A DNA stretch of 51,568 nt from Bacteroidota bacterium. Its GTDB lineage: Bacteria; Bacteroidota; Bacteroidia; Chitinophagales; Chitinophagaceae. The DNA is taken from positions 1 through 51,568 of the forward strand of contig JABDGW010000014.1 of NCBI GenBank assembly GCA_013285855.1, in the 5' to 3' direction. Shown here piece after piece: positions 33,706 to 42,116 of the stretch. The position numbers and the translations under genes are program-made. Each line of letters begins with the position of its first letter. Within the stretch, counting starts at the first letter, position 1. The notes under the pieces are model-generated. The model made no database searches. It had not been told where the DNA came from and saw only the letters and a program-made list of their open reading frames with translations.

Positions 33706-36102
33706 TCAGTGCTTTATAAACTTTTCTTTCACCTCTTCGTTTTTCATATGCACAGAAGCAAAATAAATTCCGGCTCGCAGTTCGCTTGTAGCAATCTTAA
33801 TAATTGATCCGTTTCCAATGCTTGTTATTTGTTCCTTAATCTTTTTTCCATCCATGCTATAAATTGAAATGTCTGCATCACCAATGTAATTAATAACTTT
33901 AATATTCAGCACATCATTCACAGGATTAGGCCAGAACGTCAACGATATATCGCTTGTAAATAATTTTACGAAAACAATCTTGCTGTAAGAAAAGTGTCCG
34001 TCTTTATCCACTATTTGTAGTCGGTAATATATTGTTGATGTATTTAAGTCAGATATAATGTTCGAATCAGTAAAATTATAATTCTTAAGAACATTACTAT
34101 TTACTGAAGCCGCAATCTTTCCGATGTTAATGAAGTGCAGTCCGTCTACACTGCGTTGCACGTTGAAGAAAGAAGTATTTAATTCAGTTGTTGTTTGCCA
34201 GTTAACTAATACGTTTTGTTTTTGCAGATTGGCAGTAAGATTTATCAGCGTTATCGGTAATACAAATTCATAATGCATTACTGTTGCCCTATTTCCCTTT
34301 GTTTTATCGGCAAAGGCAATGTAAGGAATGTTGCTGCTGTTTATAGCAAGCGCATTTTGAGTAAGATAATTTGTTGGAGCAAAACCTCTTGCTCCCACAA
34401 GTTCCCAATTATCACCGGAAGAATTATAGCGCATAACCGTTCCCTGCTGGTTATAAGAAATATCTAAGAAAGAAACAATAGGGGTATTGTTTTTGTCAAC
34501 CGCCAATGATGGGCCTAAAGCATGACCTTGCGAAAAGAATTTCGGTCCAACAGGCATCCAATCAATACCATTAAACTTATATACACTTGTTCTTTCCCTT
34601 CCATTATCCTCCTGTACGCAAACTAAAGGTGCACCTACAGAATCAATTATGATATCCGGGAAATAGGCACCAAGTGTACCACTGGTAAAATAAGGGCTTC
34701 CTACAGTAATCCATGAACCACCGGTATATGCTTTCACTATGAGTTGAGGAACTCCTCCTCCCGCTGACAGATCAACATCATCAGAAACAACATACGGTAC
34801 ATTTGTTTTTTTATTTATAGCAAGGCAGCCATGACCATTTGGTGAACCAGCGCCAATATCTGAATTACCTAGTTGTACCCAACTGTTGCCATCAAATCGA
34901 TAAACGCTTATCTTATAATCAGCTGTTACAAAATCAAATACTGCAGAAACAACAAAAGGATTACCATTTCCATCTACTGCAATTGAGACCTTATCCCGTG
35001 AATAAATATTATCACAAGGCGCAAATCCAGCTATTCCCACTGTTTTCCATACGGAACCTGTCAATTTTTTTACCGTTATATTATTTCCATTTGCTGAATC
35101 TATAAAGGCAACGTAAATCCGGTTGTTATTATCGAGTACAATGTTTGTAAAGGATGATGCTCCATCTGAAACAAAATCACCAACATTTACCCAAGCCTCA
35201 GAATTATCTAATTTCATTACCCTTGTTTTATATCCGTTCAAGCTGTCACTAAACACAACAAAAGGACGGTCGCTATTATCCATCGCAATGCTTACAGTTT
35301 TTACAGCACCTTGTGAAAAACCAGCGTTGCCTGCGCTTACCCATTGAGTATCCGTAACCACAGGAGGTATATAAGTAAAGCCGGGGATAGATGCTGTGCC
35401 CGAAAATGTCTCAACACTTACATCACCTGTGGCACCTCCTCCTACAATAGCTGTTACTACTGAATCTGACACAGCCCATGCTGTATCCGCTGGTTGACCT
35501 CCAAAACTCACGCTATAAAAATTACTGAAATATTTTCCTTTGATTGTAACTACTGTTCCTGAAGTACCAGTACTTGGACTGAAGGATGATACCACTACTG
35601 AGGGATGGACAAAAACCAATTTTTCATACACCTGGCGCGTATAACTGCCTACGCCTGTGTCTCCCTCTATTACGCTGTATCCGCAGTGCACATAAACGGT
35701 ATGTGTTATTGAGTCGTACTTATTATTATAAATAGAGCTTACCCAGGGACTATCACCAGGTTGCTTAGAAGAAGAATAGACATAACCACCGGGATTGTCT
35801 GTCGTCATAAAACCACTGGGCTGACTTTGAGCCAATCCAAAACATTCCCAATCTACCAGGTTATTGGCAGAATCAAGGCTAAATTCGAATTCAAGAGAAC
35901 CATCACCCAATTGCGCTACATACCTGTTATTACCGATTTTAGATAGAGGCTTTGATAGAGAAAAATCTCTCGGAATAGATGGATGAAAAAAATAACCACT
36001 TGCGTTATATACACCTGAAATATCGGGTTGTGCTTGCAAGCAGTTAGTATAAAAAGCAAGTGTAACTAATAAAAGAAAGGATTGAACGTAAAATTTTCTC
36101 AT
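33706..36102 (-). CDS. Secreted T9SS protein with IPT/TIG domain and repeat region
   Basis: A 798-residue protein with a signal peptide (MRKFYVQSFLLLVTLAFYTNCLQAQ). An N-terminal beta part is followed by one IPT/TIG domain (about residues 165-245: VVVSSFSPSTGTSGTVVTIKG, VSFGGQPADT, VVTAIVGGGATGDVSV), then about seven repeats of roughly 50 residues built around AIDxxNxPFV and VMKLDNSEAWVNVGD-type strands, suggesting a propeller. The end (LTFWPNPVNDVLNIKVI... IYSMDGKKIKEQI... LRAGIYFASVHMKNEE) is a type A sorting domain for the type IX system. It should be exported to the cell surface; the ligand is unknown. It is divergent from the next gene. Confidence 0.9.
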   Translation of the reverse strand: MRKFYVQSFLLLVTLAFYTNCLQAQPDISGVYNASGYFFHPSIPRDFSLSKPLSKIGNNRYVAQLGDGSLEFEFSLDSANNLVDWECFGLAQSQPSGFMTTDNPGGYVYSSSKQPGDSPWVSSIYNNKYDSITHTVYVHCGYSVIEGDTGVGSYTRQVYEKLVFVHPSVVVSSFSPSTGTSGTVVTIKGKYFSNFYSVSFGGQPADTAWAVSDSVVTAIVGGGATGDVSVETFSGTASIPGFTYIPPVVTDTQWVSAGNAGFSQGAVKTVSIAMDNSDRPFVVFSDSLNGYKTRVMKLDNSEAWVNVGDFVSDGASSFTNIVLDNNNRIYVAFIDSANGNNITVKKLTGSVWKTVGIAGFAPCDNIYSRDKVSIAVDGNGNPFVVSAVFDFVTADYKISVYRFDGNSWVQLGNSDIGAGSPNGHGCLAINKKTNVPYVVSDDVDLSAGGGVPQLIVKAYTGGSWITVGSPYFTSGTLGAYFPDIIIDSVGAPLVCVQEDNGRERTSVYKFNGIDWMPVGPKFFSQGHALGPSLAVDKNNTPIVSFLDISYNQQGTVMRYNSSGDNWELVGARGFAPTNYLTQNALAINSSNIPYIAFADKTKGNRATVMHYEFVLPITLINLTANLQKQNVLVNWQTTTELNTSFFNVQRSVDGLHFINIGKIAASVNSNVLKNYNFTDSNIISDLNTSTIYYRLQIVDKDGHFSYSKIVFVKLFTSDISLTFWPNPVNDVLNIKVINYIGDADISIYSMDGKKIKEQITSIGNGSIIKIATSELRAGIYFASVHMKNEEVKEKFIKH

Positions 36103-36291
36103 TGTTTGGTTTGAGCGATAAATGTAAAAAGAATTTAAACATTGCTCTTAGGAACGTTTAAATTCAAACTACATTTTTGCTTTTTTCACGAATTGAAAGC
36201 ATATAAAGAGCCTGCAGATACTGCAATTTTATTATTCACATTATCTCATTCTTCAAAAACTTTTGCCCGGCTAAGTTCTATCTTAGCTTTT

Positions 36292-37563
36292 ATGAAGCGA
36301 TTTCTTTTTATAATTGTGTTGTTGATTATTGCTGCTCCGCTGTTTTGCCAACAGCTTGTAAGCGATACTGTATTTAGTAAGGTTACTACCACACAGGCAA
36401 AGGAAGCGCGCTATCGTTACCTGCTTGATACCACGATAAAACAATACCTGCAAGACACATTGAATGATGATAACGAAGGTGAATGGAACGAAGCTTTATG
36501 GGCGATGGAGTTGCTGCAGTATAAAGATGATTTCACTAAAAAAAAATTAGCCGTTGCGTGGAGCAAGGCAGCGCAGTTATCAGATTATTTTCAAAAGAAT
36601 TTATTGGAAACAACGTATTCATTGTATGCAAAAGAATTTAAATCACAGGTATTGCAGCTGATGCAGCAAACAACATCAGTAAGCATTTTTATACGCTGTG
36701 CTGAATATGTTTTACGGGCAGACCCGGCAAATGATAAGGCTGTTGTTGCGACGTTGATACAACATAAATTTCCAAAAGATACCAGTGTTGGGATGCAGAT
36801 ATTGCAAAGCCGCATTGCGGCAAAAAAGCAGCAATCATTACCTCCGCTGCATGATATTTTTGACAGCAGTTTTTTACCCGGAGAAACTGTTATTTATAGT
36901 TTACAAAGAAGCAACCGCGGTTATGCAGGGCTTGTTATCATCCGTAAACCGGATGGCAGTTTTTTAAAAGATTCATCAGGGAATTATTTTCATACATCGC
37001 AACTGGCAAGAGCAATAACAAACTACCCGTATTATATTACTAACGGGAACACACCGCAGGGCATACTGCGCTTTAGTGGTTTTGATAAGTCGCGGCTTTT
37101 ATATATCGGGCCAACACAAAACCTGCAGCTTCAATTACCTTATGAAGATTCGCCCGATATTTTTTTTGCTGACAGCAGCTATGCAGATACAACATGGAGT
37201 TCCGAATTATATGCATCTTTATTACCACCTGCATGGAAAAATTATACAGGCATTTATGAAAGTTTTTATGCAGGTAAAACAGGAAGAACTGCGGTTATTA
37301 TGCATGGCACCACAATAGATCCTGAATTTTATAAAGCAGAAACTTATTATCCGCAAACACCATCACTTGGCTGCCTGTGCAGTTATGAAGAATGGGATAG
37401 TTCAGGACACCGTACCAGCAGTAATCAACAAAAGATTGTTGATGCATTGAACAGCATTGGCAGCAGCAGTGGTTATATTGTTGTGATTGATATTGATGAT
37501 AAAAAAAAGAATGTTGAGATTGATGATGTGAAAGCGTTCCTGGATAGTTTGAATAATCAATAA
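36292..37563 (+). CDS. Secreted protein with a divergent L,D-transpeptidase-like C-terminal domain
   Basis: A 423-residue protein from ATG 36292 (MKRFLFIIVLLIIAAPLFCQQ, a clear signal peptide); an open extension to 36142 lacks a signal. Residues 30-200 are helical without a recognised fold. From about 210 there are short strands, GNTPQGILRFSGF near 290, and then AVIMHGTTIDPEFYKAETYYPQTPSLGCLCSYEEW, giving His338, Ser358 and Cys361 in the H-x(n)-SxGC order of YkuD-type L,D-transpeptidases. I infer a peptidoglycan-type cysteine transferase or hydrolase, but the motif HG-...-SLGC is not identical to the usual HGT-...-SHGC and the family is not confirmed. Confidence 0.55.
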   Translation: MKRFLFIIVLLIIAAPLFCQQLVSDTVFSKVTTTQAKEARYRYLLDTTIKQYLQDTLNDDNEGEWNEALWAMELLQYKDDFTKKKLAVAWSKAAQLSDYFQKNLLETTYSLYAKEFKSQVLQLMQQTTSVSIFIRCAEYVLRADPANDKAVVATLIQHKFPKDTSVGMQILQSRIAAKKQQSLPPLHDIFDSSFLPGETVIYSLQRSNRGYAGLVIIRKPDGSFLKDSSGNYFHTSQLARAITNYPYYITNGNTPQGILRFSGFDKSRLLYIGPTQNLQLQLPYEDSPDIFFADSSYADTTWSSELYASLLPPAWKNYTGIYESFYAGKTGRTAVIMHGTTIDPEFYKAETYYPQTPSLGCLCSYEEWDSSGHRTSSNQQKIVDALNSIGSSSGYIVVIDIDDKKKNVEIDDVKAFLDSLNNQ

Positions 37564-37625
37564 TATGTTTGTATGGGTTTCATTACAACGCTGCCTTTCT
37601 TTCCATAGCCTATAATTTATAAAAA

Positions 37626-37653
37626 AACAGCAAGCTTTTACTTACTTGCTGTT
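37626..37653 (-). terminator. Terminator of the small lipoprotein gene
   Basis: Perfect 9-pair stem (AACAGCAAG / CTTGCTGTT, loop of 10), followed by TTTTTTTAT on the minus strand, 33 bases after the stop of the lipoprotein gene. It also sits downstream of the convergent L,D-transpeptidase-like gene. Confidence 0.8.
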
Positions 37654-37685
37654 GTGGAAAATAACCTTAAATAAATAATTAACTG

Positions 37686-38213
37686 CTACATCCTGGGTAA
37701 GTGAAATTGCCCTTCAGTAACAGTCTGCGTTGTAGTTAAATCTGTTGTACTAACTATAGTTCCCGAAAAAGTTCCGGTAACAGAACTGGCATCCATCTGG
37801 GTAATAACAACCTTAACGTTAGGCGAAGTTGCAGTTGCTGAACTGGCTTGCGCACCAGTAGCATCAGTATATAAAAGAATTGCCTGTGGCGTTCCTAAAC
37901 TTGCAACTAAAGCATCTGTATAAGTTACATTAGCAGCAATAGCAGCGTCATTGTAAATATTTATTCCCATTCCTTCATACACAGTTCCACTTACCTGCTT
38001 TTCACCAATCAAGGCGCATTGATAAAGAGGAAGCGCGGTAGTAAATAGTGCAGTTGTAATGCCAGAATACTGCTTGTCTGTTCCATCAAGTTTAAACTTT
38101 ACATAAAACCCTGCTGTTGAAGGGTTATCATTATTTTTTTTACATGAGCTTAGAGCAACCAAGCCGAAAACGATAGAACTTAAAAGGACTTTTGTGAAAA
38201 TTGTTTTTTTCAT
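37686..38213 (-). CDS. Small lipoprotein, DUF6252-like
   Basis: A 175-residue lipoprotein with signal MKKTIFTKVLLSSIVFGLVALSSC; Cys24 carries the lipid and KKN follows. The mature part is all strands: FKLDGTDKQYSG at the start and GTFSGTI ... TEGQFHLPRM at the end. The combination of a FxxDG start and a GTFSGT...ITEGxFxxPR end is the pattern I know from short Bacteroidota lipoproteins (DUF6252 type). Function unknown. Single minus-strand gene with its own terminator. Confidence 0.75.
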   Translation of the reverse strand: MKKTIFTKVLLSSIVFGLVALSSCKKNNDNPSTAGFYVKFKLDGTDKQYSGITTALFTTALPLYQCALIGEKQVSGTVYEGMGINIYNDAAIAANVTYTDALVASLGTPQAILLYTDATGAQASSATATSPNVKVVITQMDASSVTGTFSGTIVSTTDLTTTQTVTEGQFHLPRM

Positions 38214-38377
38214 TTAAGAGTTTTTTTATTTTAAAAAACTGCAATGATAGTGCATTACCTTAAATGATATTACGGTTTGTCTAAAACTTATTTACTTATG
38301 TCTTTCTCTTTTTAGGAAGAAGTAAACATTAAAGCGCATGATATAAATAAAGGCATTTATTGTTGATTATAATTATC

Positions 38378-39034
38378 TCAACCTGCATCTGCATGATTAT
38401 AATGAAACACATTCGTAAACTCCCCGGCAATAGCTTTATTATTTTGGAATTGCAGGCGCTCTAATTTTAATAGCACAATATCTTCTGCAAATACTTTCCT
38501 GTACATAGGATGCATGGTACCGCCGGTAACACCTGCCGGTTTTAAAGGATCATATTGAAACTGCGCATCTACCAATGTGCCTCTTGGATACATAATTCGG
38601 GGAACACCTTTTCCTCTGTAATCAAGATTGGCCGGATGATGAAGACCAAGCGTGTGCCCGTATTCATGCGCAGCCGTTGTAGAACCGGCATATAAATTCT
38701 CCACCATAAAATAACCACTGTTGCAACCGATATCATCAACAAAAGAAATATTACCATGGGCATATTCTTCAATCCTGAAATAATTATTACGCGGGTTAGT
38801 GTTGCTGTATATTTCAGTCATACTAATGTTAGGCTGTAGGGTTGCCGTAATGCGAAATACAACAGTAAGCGGAATTTTTTTGATGCTGACCCTTGCCTGA
38901 GGCGCATTCCACATCGTTTCAATTTCGGCTCTTATGTGTTCTGTAAGTTTTGCATCGGCTGCGTTTCCATACGTAATAATATGCGAGTGAATTGTGAGGA
39001 TGCGGTGAAAGAAATCTGTTTCAACTTCGCCCAT
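38378..39034 (-). CDS. Metzincin-like zinc metallopeptidase without a visible signal peptide
   Basis: A 218-residue protein. The zinc site HEYGHTLGLHH (residues 123-133) is the metzincin consensus HExxHxxGxxH with Glu124 as base, and RIMYPRG (Met148) provides the Met-turn. An N-terminal strand-helix part and a 60-residue C-terminal part flank it. The layout is close to matrixin-type (M10) catalytic domains. Unusually, the start MGEVETDFFHRILTIHS is not a signal peptide and no membrane segment is present, so the enzyme appears cytoplasmic or is exported in another way. Substrate unknown. Confidence 0.75.
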   Translation of the reverse strand: MGEVETDFFHRILTIHSHIITYGNAADAKLTEHIRAEIETMWNAPQARVSIKKIPLTVVFRITATLQPNISMTEIYSNTNPRNNYFRIEEYAHGNISFVDDIGCNSGYFMVENLYAGSTTAAHEYGHTLGLHHPANLDYRGKGVPRIMYPRGTLVDAQFQYDPLKPAGVTGGTMHPMYRKVFAEDIVLLKLERLQFQNNKAIAGEFTNVFHYNHADAG

Positions 39035-39126
39035 TATAATTTATCTTTTAATTGTAAGATATTTCTGCAGGATTTTTTTTAAATAAACATTCCTGACTTT
39101 TATTCACGCAAATAACGATGAACTAA

Positions 39127-39441
39127 TTATTTTTTCTTTCTCAAATTATACGCTTCCTGCAGCGCAGACTTTACTAACTTTTTATTGGCTTTATTTAAAT
39201 CAATTGTTGTCCAGCCTTGTTTACCCCAGCCATTTGGTATAGCAAAAATTACATTGCTTTCAGGCGGGCAGAATATAAATTGCACCTGCGGATTAAATTT
39301 TACGTTGAGTGTTTTATCTTCAAAAGAAAGCGTAGCAAAAATTTTTTTCTTAATCGTAAATGCAGTGCGGTTAAAATGCGGCTGTTCTCCTGTTGCTTCA
39401 AAAGATAACGCTATTGATCTTACTTCGCTCGCTGTTATCAT
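39127..39441 (-). CDS. MmcQ/YjbR family protein
   Basis: A 104-residue protein with the MmcQ/YjbR fold: an N-terminal helix (VRSIALSFEATGEQPHF), a strand pair KKIFATLSFEDKTLNVKF, the conserved NGWGKQGWTTIDLNKA, and a final helix LVKSALQEAYNLRKKK. Family members are small DNA-binding-like proteins, sometimes called cyanide or stress related, with no agreed function. Its start lies 3 bases after the stop of the LLM-class enzyme gene's frame, in a tail-to-head arrangement: LLM, then this gene upstream of the metallopeptidase on the same strand. Confidence 0.85.
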   Translation of the reverse strand: MITASEVRSIALSFEATGEQPHFNRTAFTIKKKIFATLSFEDKTLNVKFNPQVQFIFCPPESNVIFAIPNGWGKQGWTTIDLNKANKKLVKSALQEAYNLRKKK

Positions 39442-39444
39442 AAC

Positions 39445-40491
39445 TTAAACACTTATGGGCATTTTAATTCCTGCTTTTACTGCCGGCATTACTTCTCTGC
39501 CAAACAATTCAATAGAATGCATAATTTTTTCATGCGCAATATCACCGGAAATTATCTGTGCAAGAAAACGGGTATTGTTAAACAATTTATGTTGATAGAT
39601 CAATTTCTCTGTTACTTCTTTTACACTTCCAACAAGTAATGGTCCATCGGGTTCACACAAATCATCAAAATGCTGTTTTGACATTTTACTCCAACCTCTT
39701 TCTTTTCCAATCTTATTCATGATCTTTTCATAAATGATCCAGAACTCATTTCTTGCCTGTTCAGCTGAATCAGCTAAATATAAATGCTCATTAATACATA
39801 GCTGAAGCTTCTCAACATCATGCCCGGCTTTCTTTGCAGCATTCCTGTATAAATTAGTTAGCGAAGTAAATTGCATTGGGCTTCCTCCAAGTATGGCAAT
39901 GGTTAAAGGTAAATTCAAACTGCCTGCCCGCACAACGGAAGCTGGTGTTCCGCCAACTGCAATCCATATTGGTAATTGTTGTTGATAAGGCCTCGGGTAA
40001 ACGCCCAGGTTATTTATTGATGCACGATGCGTTCCTTTCCAGGAAACCATTTCATGCTGATTAATGTTAAGCAACAAATCAAGCTTTTCTATAAACAGTT
40101 CATCATAATCATTCAAATCATAACCAAACAAAGGAAATGATTCAATGAATGAACCTCTACCCGCCATAATTTCTGCGCGTCCGTTTGATATAAGATCAAG
40201 CGTGGCAAAGTTCTGAAATACACGTACCGGATCCGCAGAACTTAAAACAGTAACTGCACTTATAAATTTTATATTCTTTGTTATTGCTGCTGCTGCAGCC
40301 AAAATCATTTCCGGTGCTGATATAACATAATCTGCACGATGATGTTCGCCTAAGGCAAAAACATCCAGGCCAATTTCATCAGCAAGCTTTGCTTCCTGTA
40401 ATAATTCCTGTACGCGTTTATGCGCATTGAATGCTTTGCCCGAAACTTTGTCTGGTACAATTTCGCCAAATGTGCTTATTCCAAATTCCAT
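39445..40491 (-). CDS. LLM class flavin-dependent oxidoreductase
   Basis: A 348-residue bacterial luciferase-like enzyme with a TIM barrel. MEFGISTFGEIVPD, LDVFALGEHHRADYVISAPEMILAAAAAIT, KFISAVTVLSSADPVRVFQNFATLDLISNGRAEIMAGRGSF and PIWIAVGGTPASVVRAG are the usual landmarks of the FMN-dependent LLM group. It uses reduced flavin to oxidise an organic substrate; the substrate is not known. It sits directly upstream of the MmcQ gene on the same strand (gap 3 bases), a likely operon. Confidence 0.92.
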   Translation of the reverse strand: MEFGISTFGEIVPDKVSGKAFNAHKRVQELLQEAKLADEIGLDVFALGEHHRADYVISAPEMILAAAAAITKNIKFISAVTVLSSADPVRVFQNFATLDLISNGRAEIMAGRGSFIESFPLFGYDLNDYDELFIEKLDLLLNINQHEMVSWKGTHRASINNLGVYPRPYQQQLPIWIAVGGTPASVVRAGSLNLPLTIAILGGSPMQFTSLTNLYRNAAKKAGHDVEKLQLCINEHLYLADSAEQARNEFWIIYEKIMNKIGKERGWSKMSKQHFDDLCEPDGPLLVGSVKEVTEKLIYQHKLFNNTRFLAQIISGDIAHEKIMHSIELFGREVMPAVKAGIKMPISV

Positions 40492-40565
40492 GAAGTAAAA
40501 TTAGACTGATTATAAAAATGTTTATTAATTATAGAACACTTGTGTTGTCATTTTAGTTTAAAAAA

Positions 40566-40718
40566 TTACTTCTCCAAAATCTTTACCCATACATAATCAT
40601 CAAGCAGCATATTATTTTTTACAGTGCTTTTGCGGCGAATGCCTTCAAGATAAAAACCATTATTATGCAGCACCCGCATAGATGCTTTGTTGTGCGCATA
40701 TACTTCTGCATACAGGTA
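40566..40718 (-). pseudogene. C-terminal remnant of a GNAT acetyltransferase
   Basis: The frame 40566-40826 ends with YLYAEVYAHNKASMRVLHNNGFYLEGIRRKSTVKNN, the typical last third of RimJ/RimL-type GNAT enzymes (NKASMRVLxxNGF is the acetyl-CoA-binding helix). The first 35 codons are junk-like and overlap the DUF2007 gene, and the N-terminal two thirds of the domain are missing. I therefore treat it as a gene shortened by a deletion that joined it to the end of the DUF2007 gene. Confidence 0.65.
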
Positions 40719-40788
40719 GCTGCAATGCATCTTCTTTTTTCCAGGGGCGCAGCAGAACGTCATGTGTGATTGGTTTTCCTTAAAACAT

Positions 40789-40995
40789 TTAATTGGATAA
40801 AGCATTCTCCAGTAAACGCAATGCAATATCTTTTAAATATACAGGCACATATAGCTCTATTTCCCCAAAGGCAAGATAGCTGCTATCCTGCCTGTTTAAA
40901 ATTACAGCAGTGATATTATTTTCCTGAAGCAAGCCTTTAATAATATTTGCTTCAAGATAATTTTTTGTGCTGTATAATTTAAACCAGCCTTGCAT
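40789..40995 (-). CDS. DUF2007 domain protein
   Basis: A 68-residue single-domain protein. GWFKLYSTKNYLEANIIKGLLQENNITAVILNRQD followed by GEIELYVPVYLKDIALRLLEN is the standard DUF2007 pattern, resembling PII-like small signalling folds. Function unknown. The remnant of a GNAT gene overlaps its 3' end by 38 bases, which suggests a deletion just downstream; the protein itself appears complete. Confidence 0.85.
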   Translation of the reverse strand: MQGWFKLYSTKNYLEANIIKGLLQENNITAVILNRQDSSYLAFGEIELYVPVYLKDIALRLLENALSN

Positions 40996-41007
40996 ACATG
41001 CGAAATT

Positions 41008-41265
41008 TTATGCAAGATGTGCTATTAAAAGGAAGCTCAGATCAATTATGGTAAAAATTAAAATAATAACACTTAAAGTGTTTTGCGACCGCTTCACTTT
41101 TGCCTCCCTGTTATTTACAGAAGTATAAATATTATACTTGCTGAAGCAAAGCCAGTCTTTGTATCGGTGAAAATGACTGCGCGAGAAAAAAAGATACGTC
41201 TTCAAAATTATTATTGCAACCAGCAGAGCAGAAGTGATGTAAAAAGGTACGTAATAAGATTCCAT
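41008..41265 (-). CDS. Small membrane protein of unknown function
   Basis: An 85-residue protein from ATG 41265 (MESYYVPFYITSALLVAIIILKTYLFF); an open extension to 41331 is not convincing. It has two membrane segments, residues about 8-27 and 66-84, separated by a basic loop of about 35 residues, so both ends face the same side. No known family. It is 12 bases upstream of the DUF2007 gene and probably co-transcribed. Confidence 0.6.
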   Translation of the reverse strand: MESYYVPFYITSALLVAIIILKTYLFFSRSHFHRYKDWLCFSKYNIYTSVNNREAKVKRSQNTLSVIILIFTIIDLSFLLIAHLA

Positions 41266-41490
41266 TGCAAATATTTTAGTTTGGCCGCAGGAAAAAATCT
41301 CTGCAAATCTATTTGTTTGCTGAAAAAGCAAATACTAAAGTTTTGAAAATAATTTACCCTGCACTTATGCTTATTGGATGAGAAGCATATTTAAATTGCA
41401 GGTAAGAAACATGATGATGGCGCAAGTACGCTTCGCTGCAAACGCTTATCTGCATACCTGAGCCAATGACTGTAATGAAATGTATAACTT

Positions 41491-42075
41491 CTATAATTTT
41501 TTTATTTTATTGATATAGATTACGGGATCAAATTCGCCATCAGTTTCAGGTGCATTGTAAATGCTTCTTACCACATTCATTCCTTTTACTACCTTACCGA
41601 AAGCTGCATAACCTTGCCCATCGGGATTATTAGCGCCACCATAATTAAAGCCAGGTTGATCACCCACGCAAATAAAAAATTCTGTATTGCCTGTTCCTGG
41701 TGCGGCTCTTGCCAATGATATAGTTCCATCTGTATGTAAGATCTTTGTTTGATTGGTTGGTTCGTGTGGAATGCCCGGAATAGTTGCAGCAAGCTTATAA
41801 TTTGTTTTCCAGATGCCGCCTTGTATTAATTCAGCTTTTGGCGCGTCGCTGGGTTGCTCATCATCTCTTAATACGCGATAGAACGCCGCCTTTTCATAAT
41901 AACCTGAATCAATATAAGATAAAAATGCAGCTACGGTTTTAGGTGCCTGGTCAGGATAAAGTTCCACTTCAATATCACCAAAATTTGTTTCAATAACAAC
42001 ATGCGGATTTTTATATTTTGGAGAAGAACATGCAGTGATTAAACAAATAAAAGCAATGAACAATCTGCGATACAT
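41491..42075 (-). CDS. Cyclophilin-type peptidyl-prolyl isomerase, lipoprotein
   Basis: A 194-residue lipoprotein with lipobox ITAC (Cys16), so it is anchored in the periplasm or outer membrane. The cyclophilin fold begins with VVIETNFGDIEVELYPDQAPKTVAAFLSY; FYRVLRDDE supplies the catalytic-Arg region, ELIQGGIW the next strand, then GTISLARAAPGTGNTEFFICVG and YAAFGKVVKGMNVV. It speeds proline isomerisation in folding of exported proteins. A TAnnTTTG box is 13 bases upstream of the ATG on its strand. Single gene, divergent from the HNH-type gene. Confidence 0.93.
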   Translation of the reverse strand: MYRRLFIAFICLITACSSPKYKNPHVVIETNFGDIEVELYPDQAPKTVAAFLSYIDSGYYEKAAFYRVLRDDEQPSDAPKAELIQGGIWKTNYKLAATIPGIPHEPTNQTKILHTDGTISLARAAPGTGNTEFFICVGDQPGFNYGGANNPDGQGYAAFGKVVKGMNVVRSIYNAPETDGEFDPVIYINKIKKL

Positions 42076-42088
42076 TTTTTGTTTTTTA

Positions 42089-42096
42089 CAAAGCTA
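42089..42096 (-). promoter_or_regulatory. -7 box of the cyclophilin gene
   Basis: TAGCTTTG on the minus strand matches TAnnTTTG exactly and ends 13 bases before the start codon. No clear -33 TTTG is found at the usual distance. Confidence 0.45.
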
Positions 42097-42116
42097 TTGT
42101 AACATATCTTAGATTG

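Noticed and set aside
33706-36102. Long repeated segments of the T9SS gene considered as a CRISPR-like or satellite array
   Set aside because: Repeats are amino-acid-level blades of a propeller with diverged codons, not identical DNA units with spacers.
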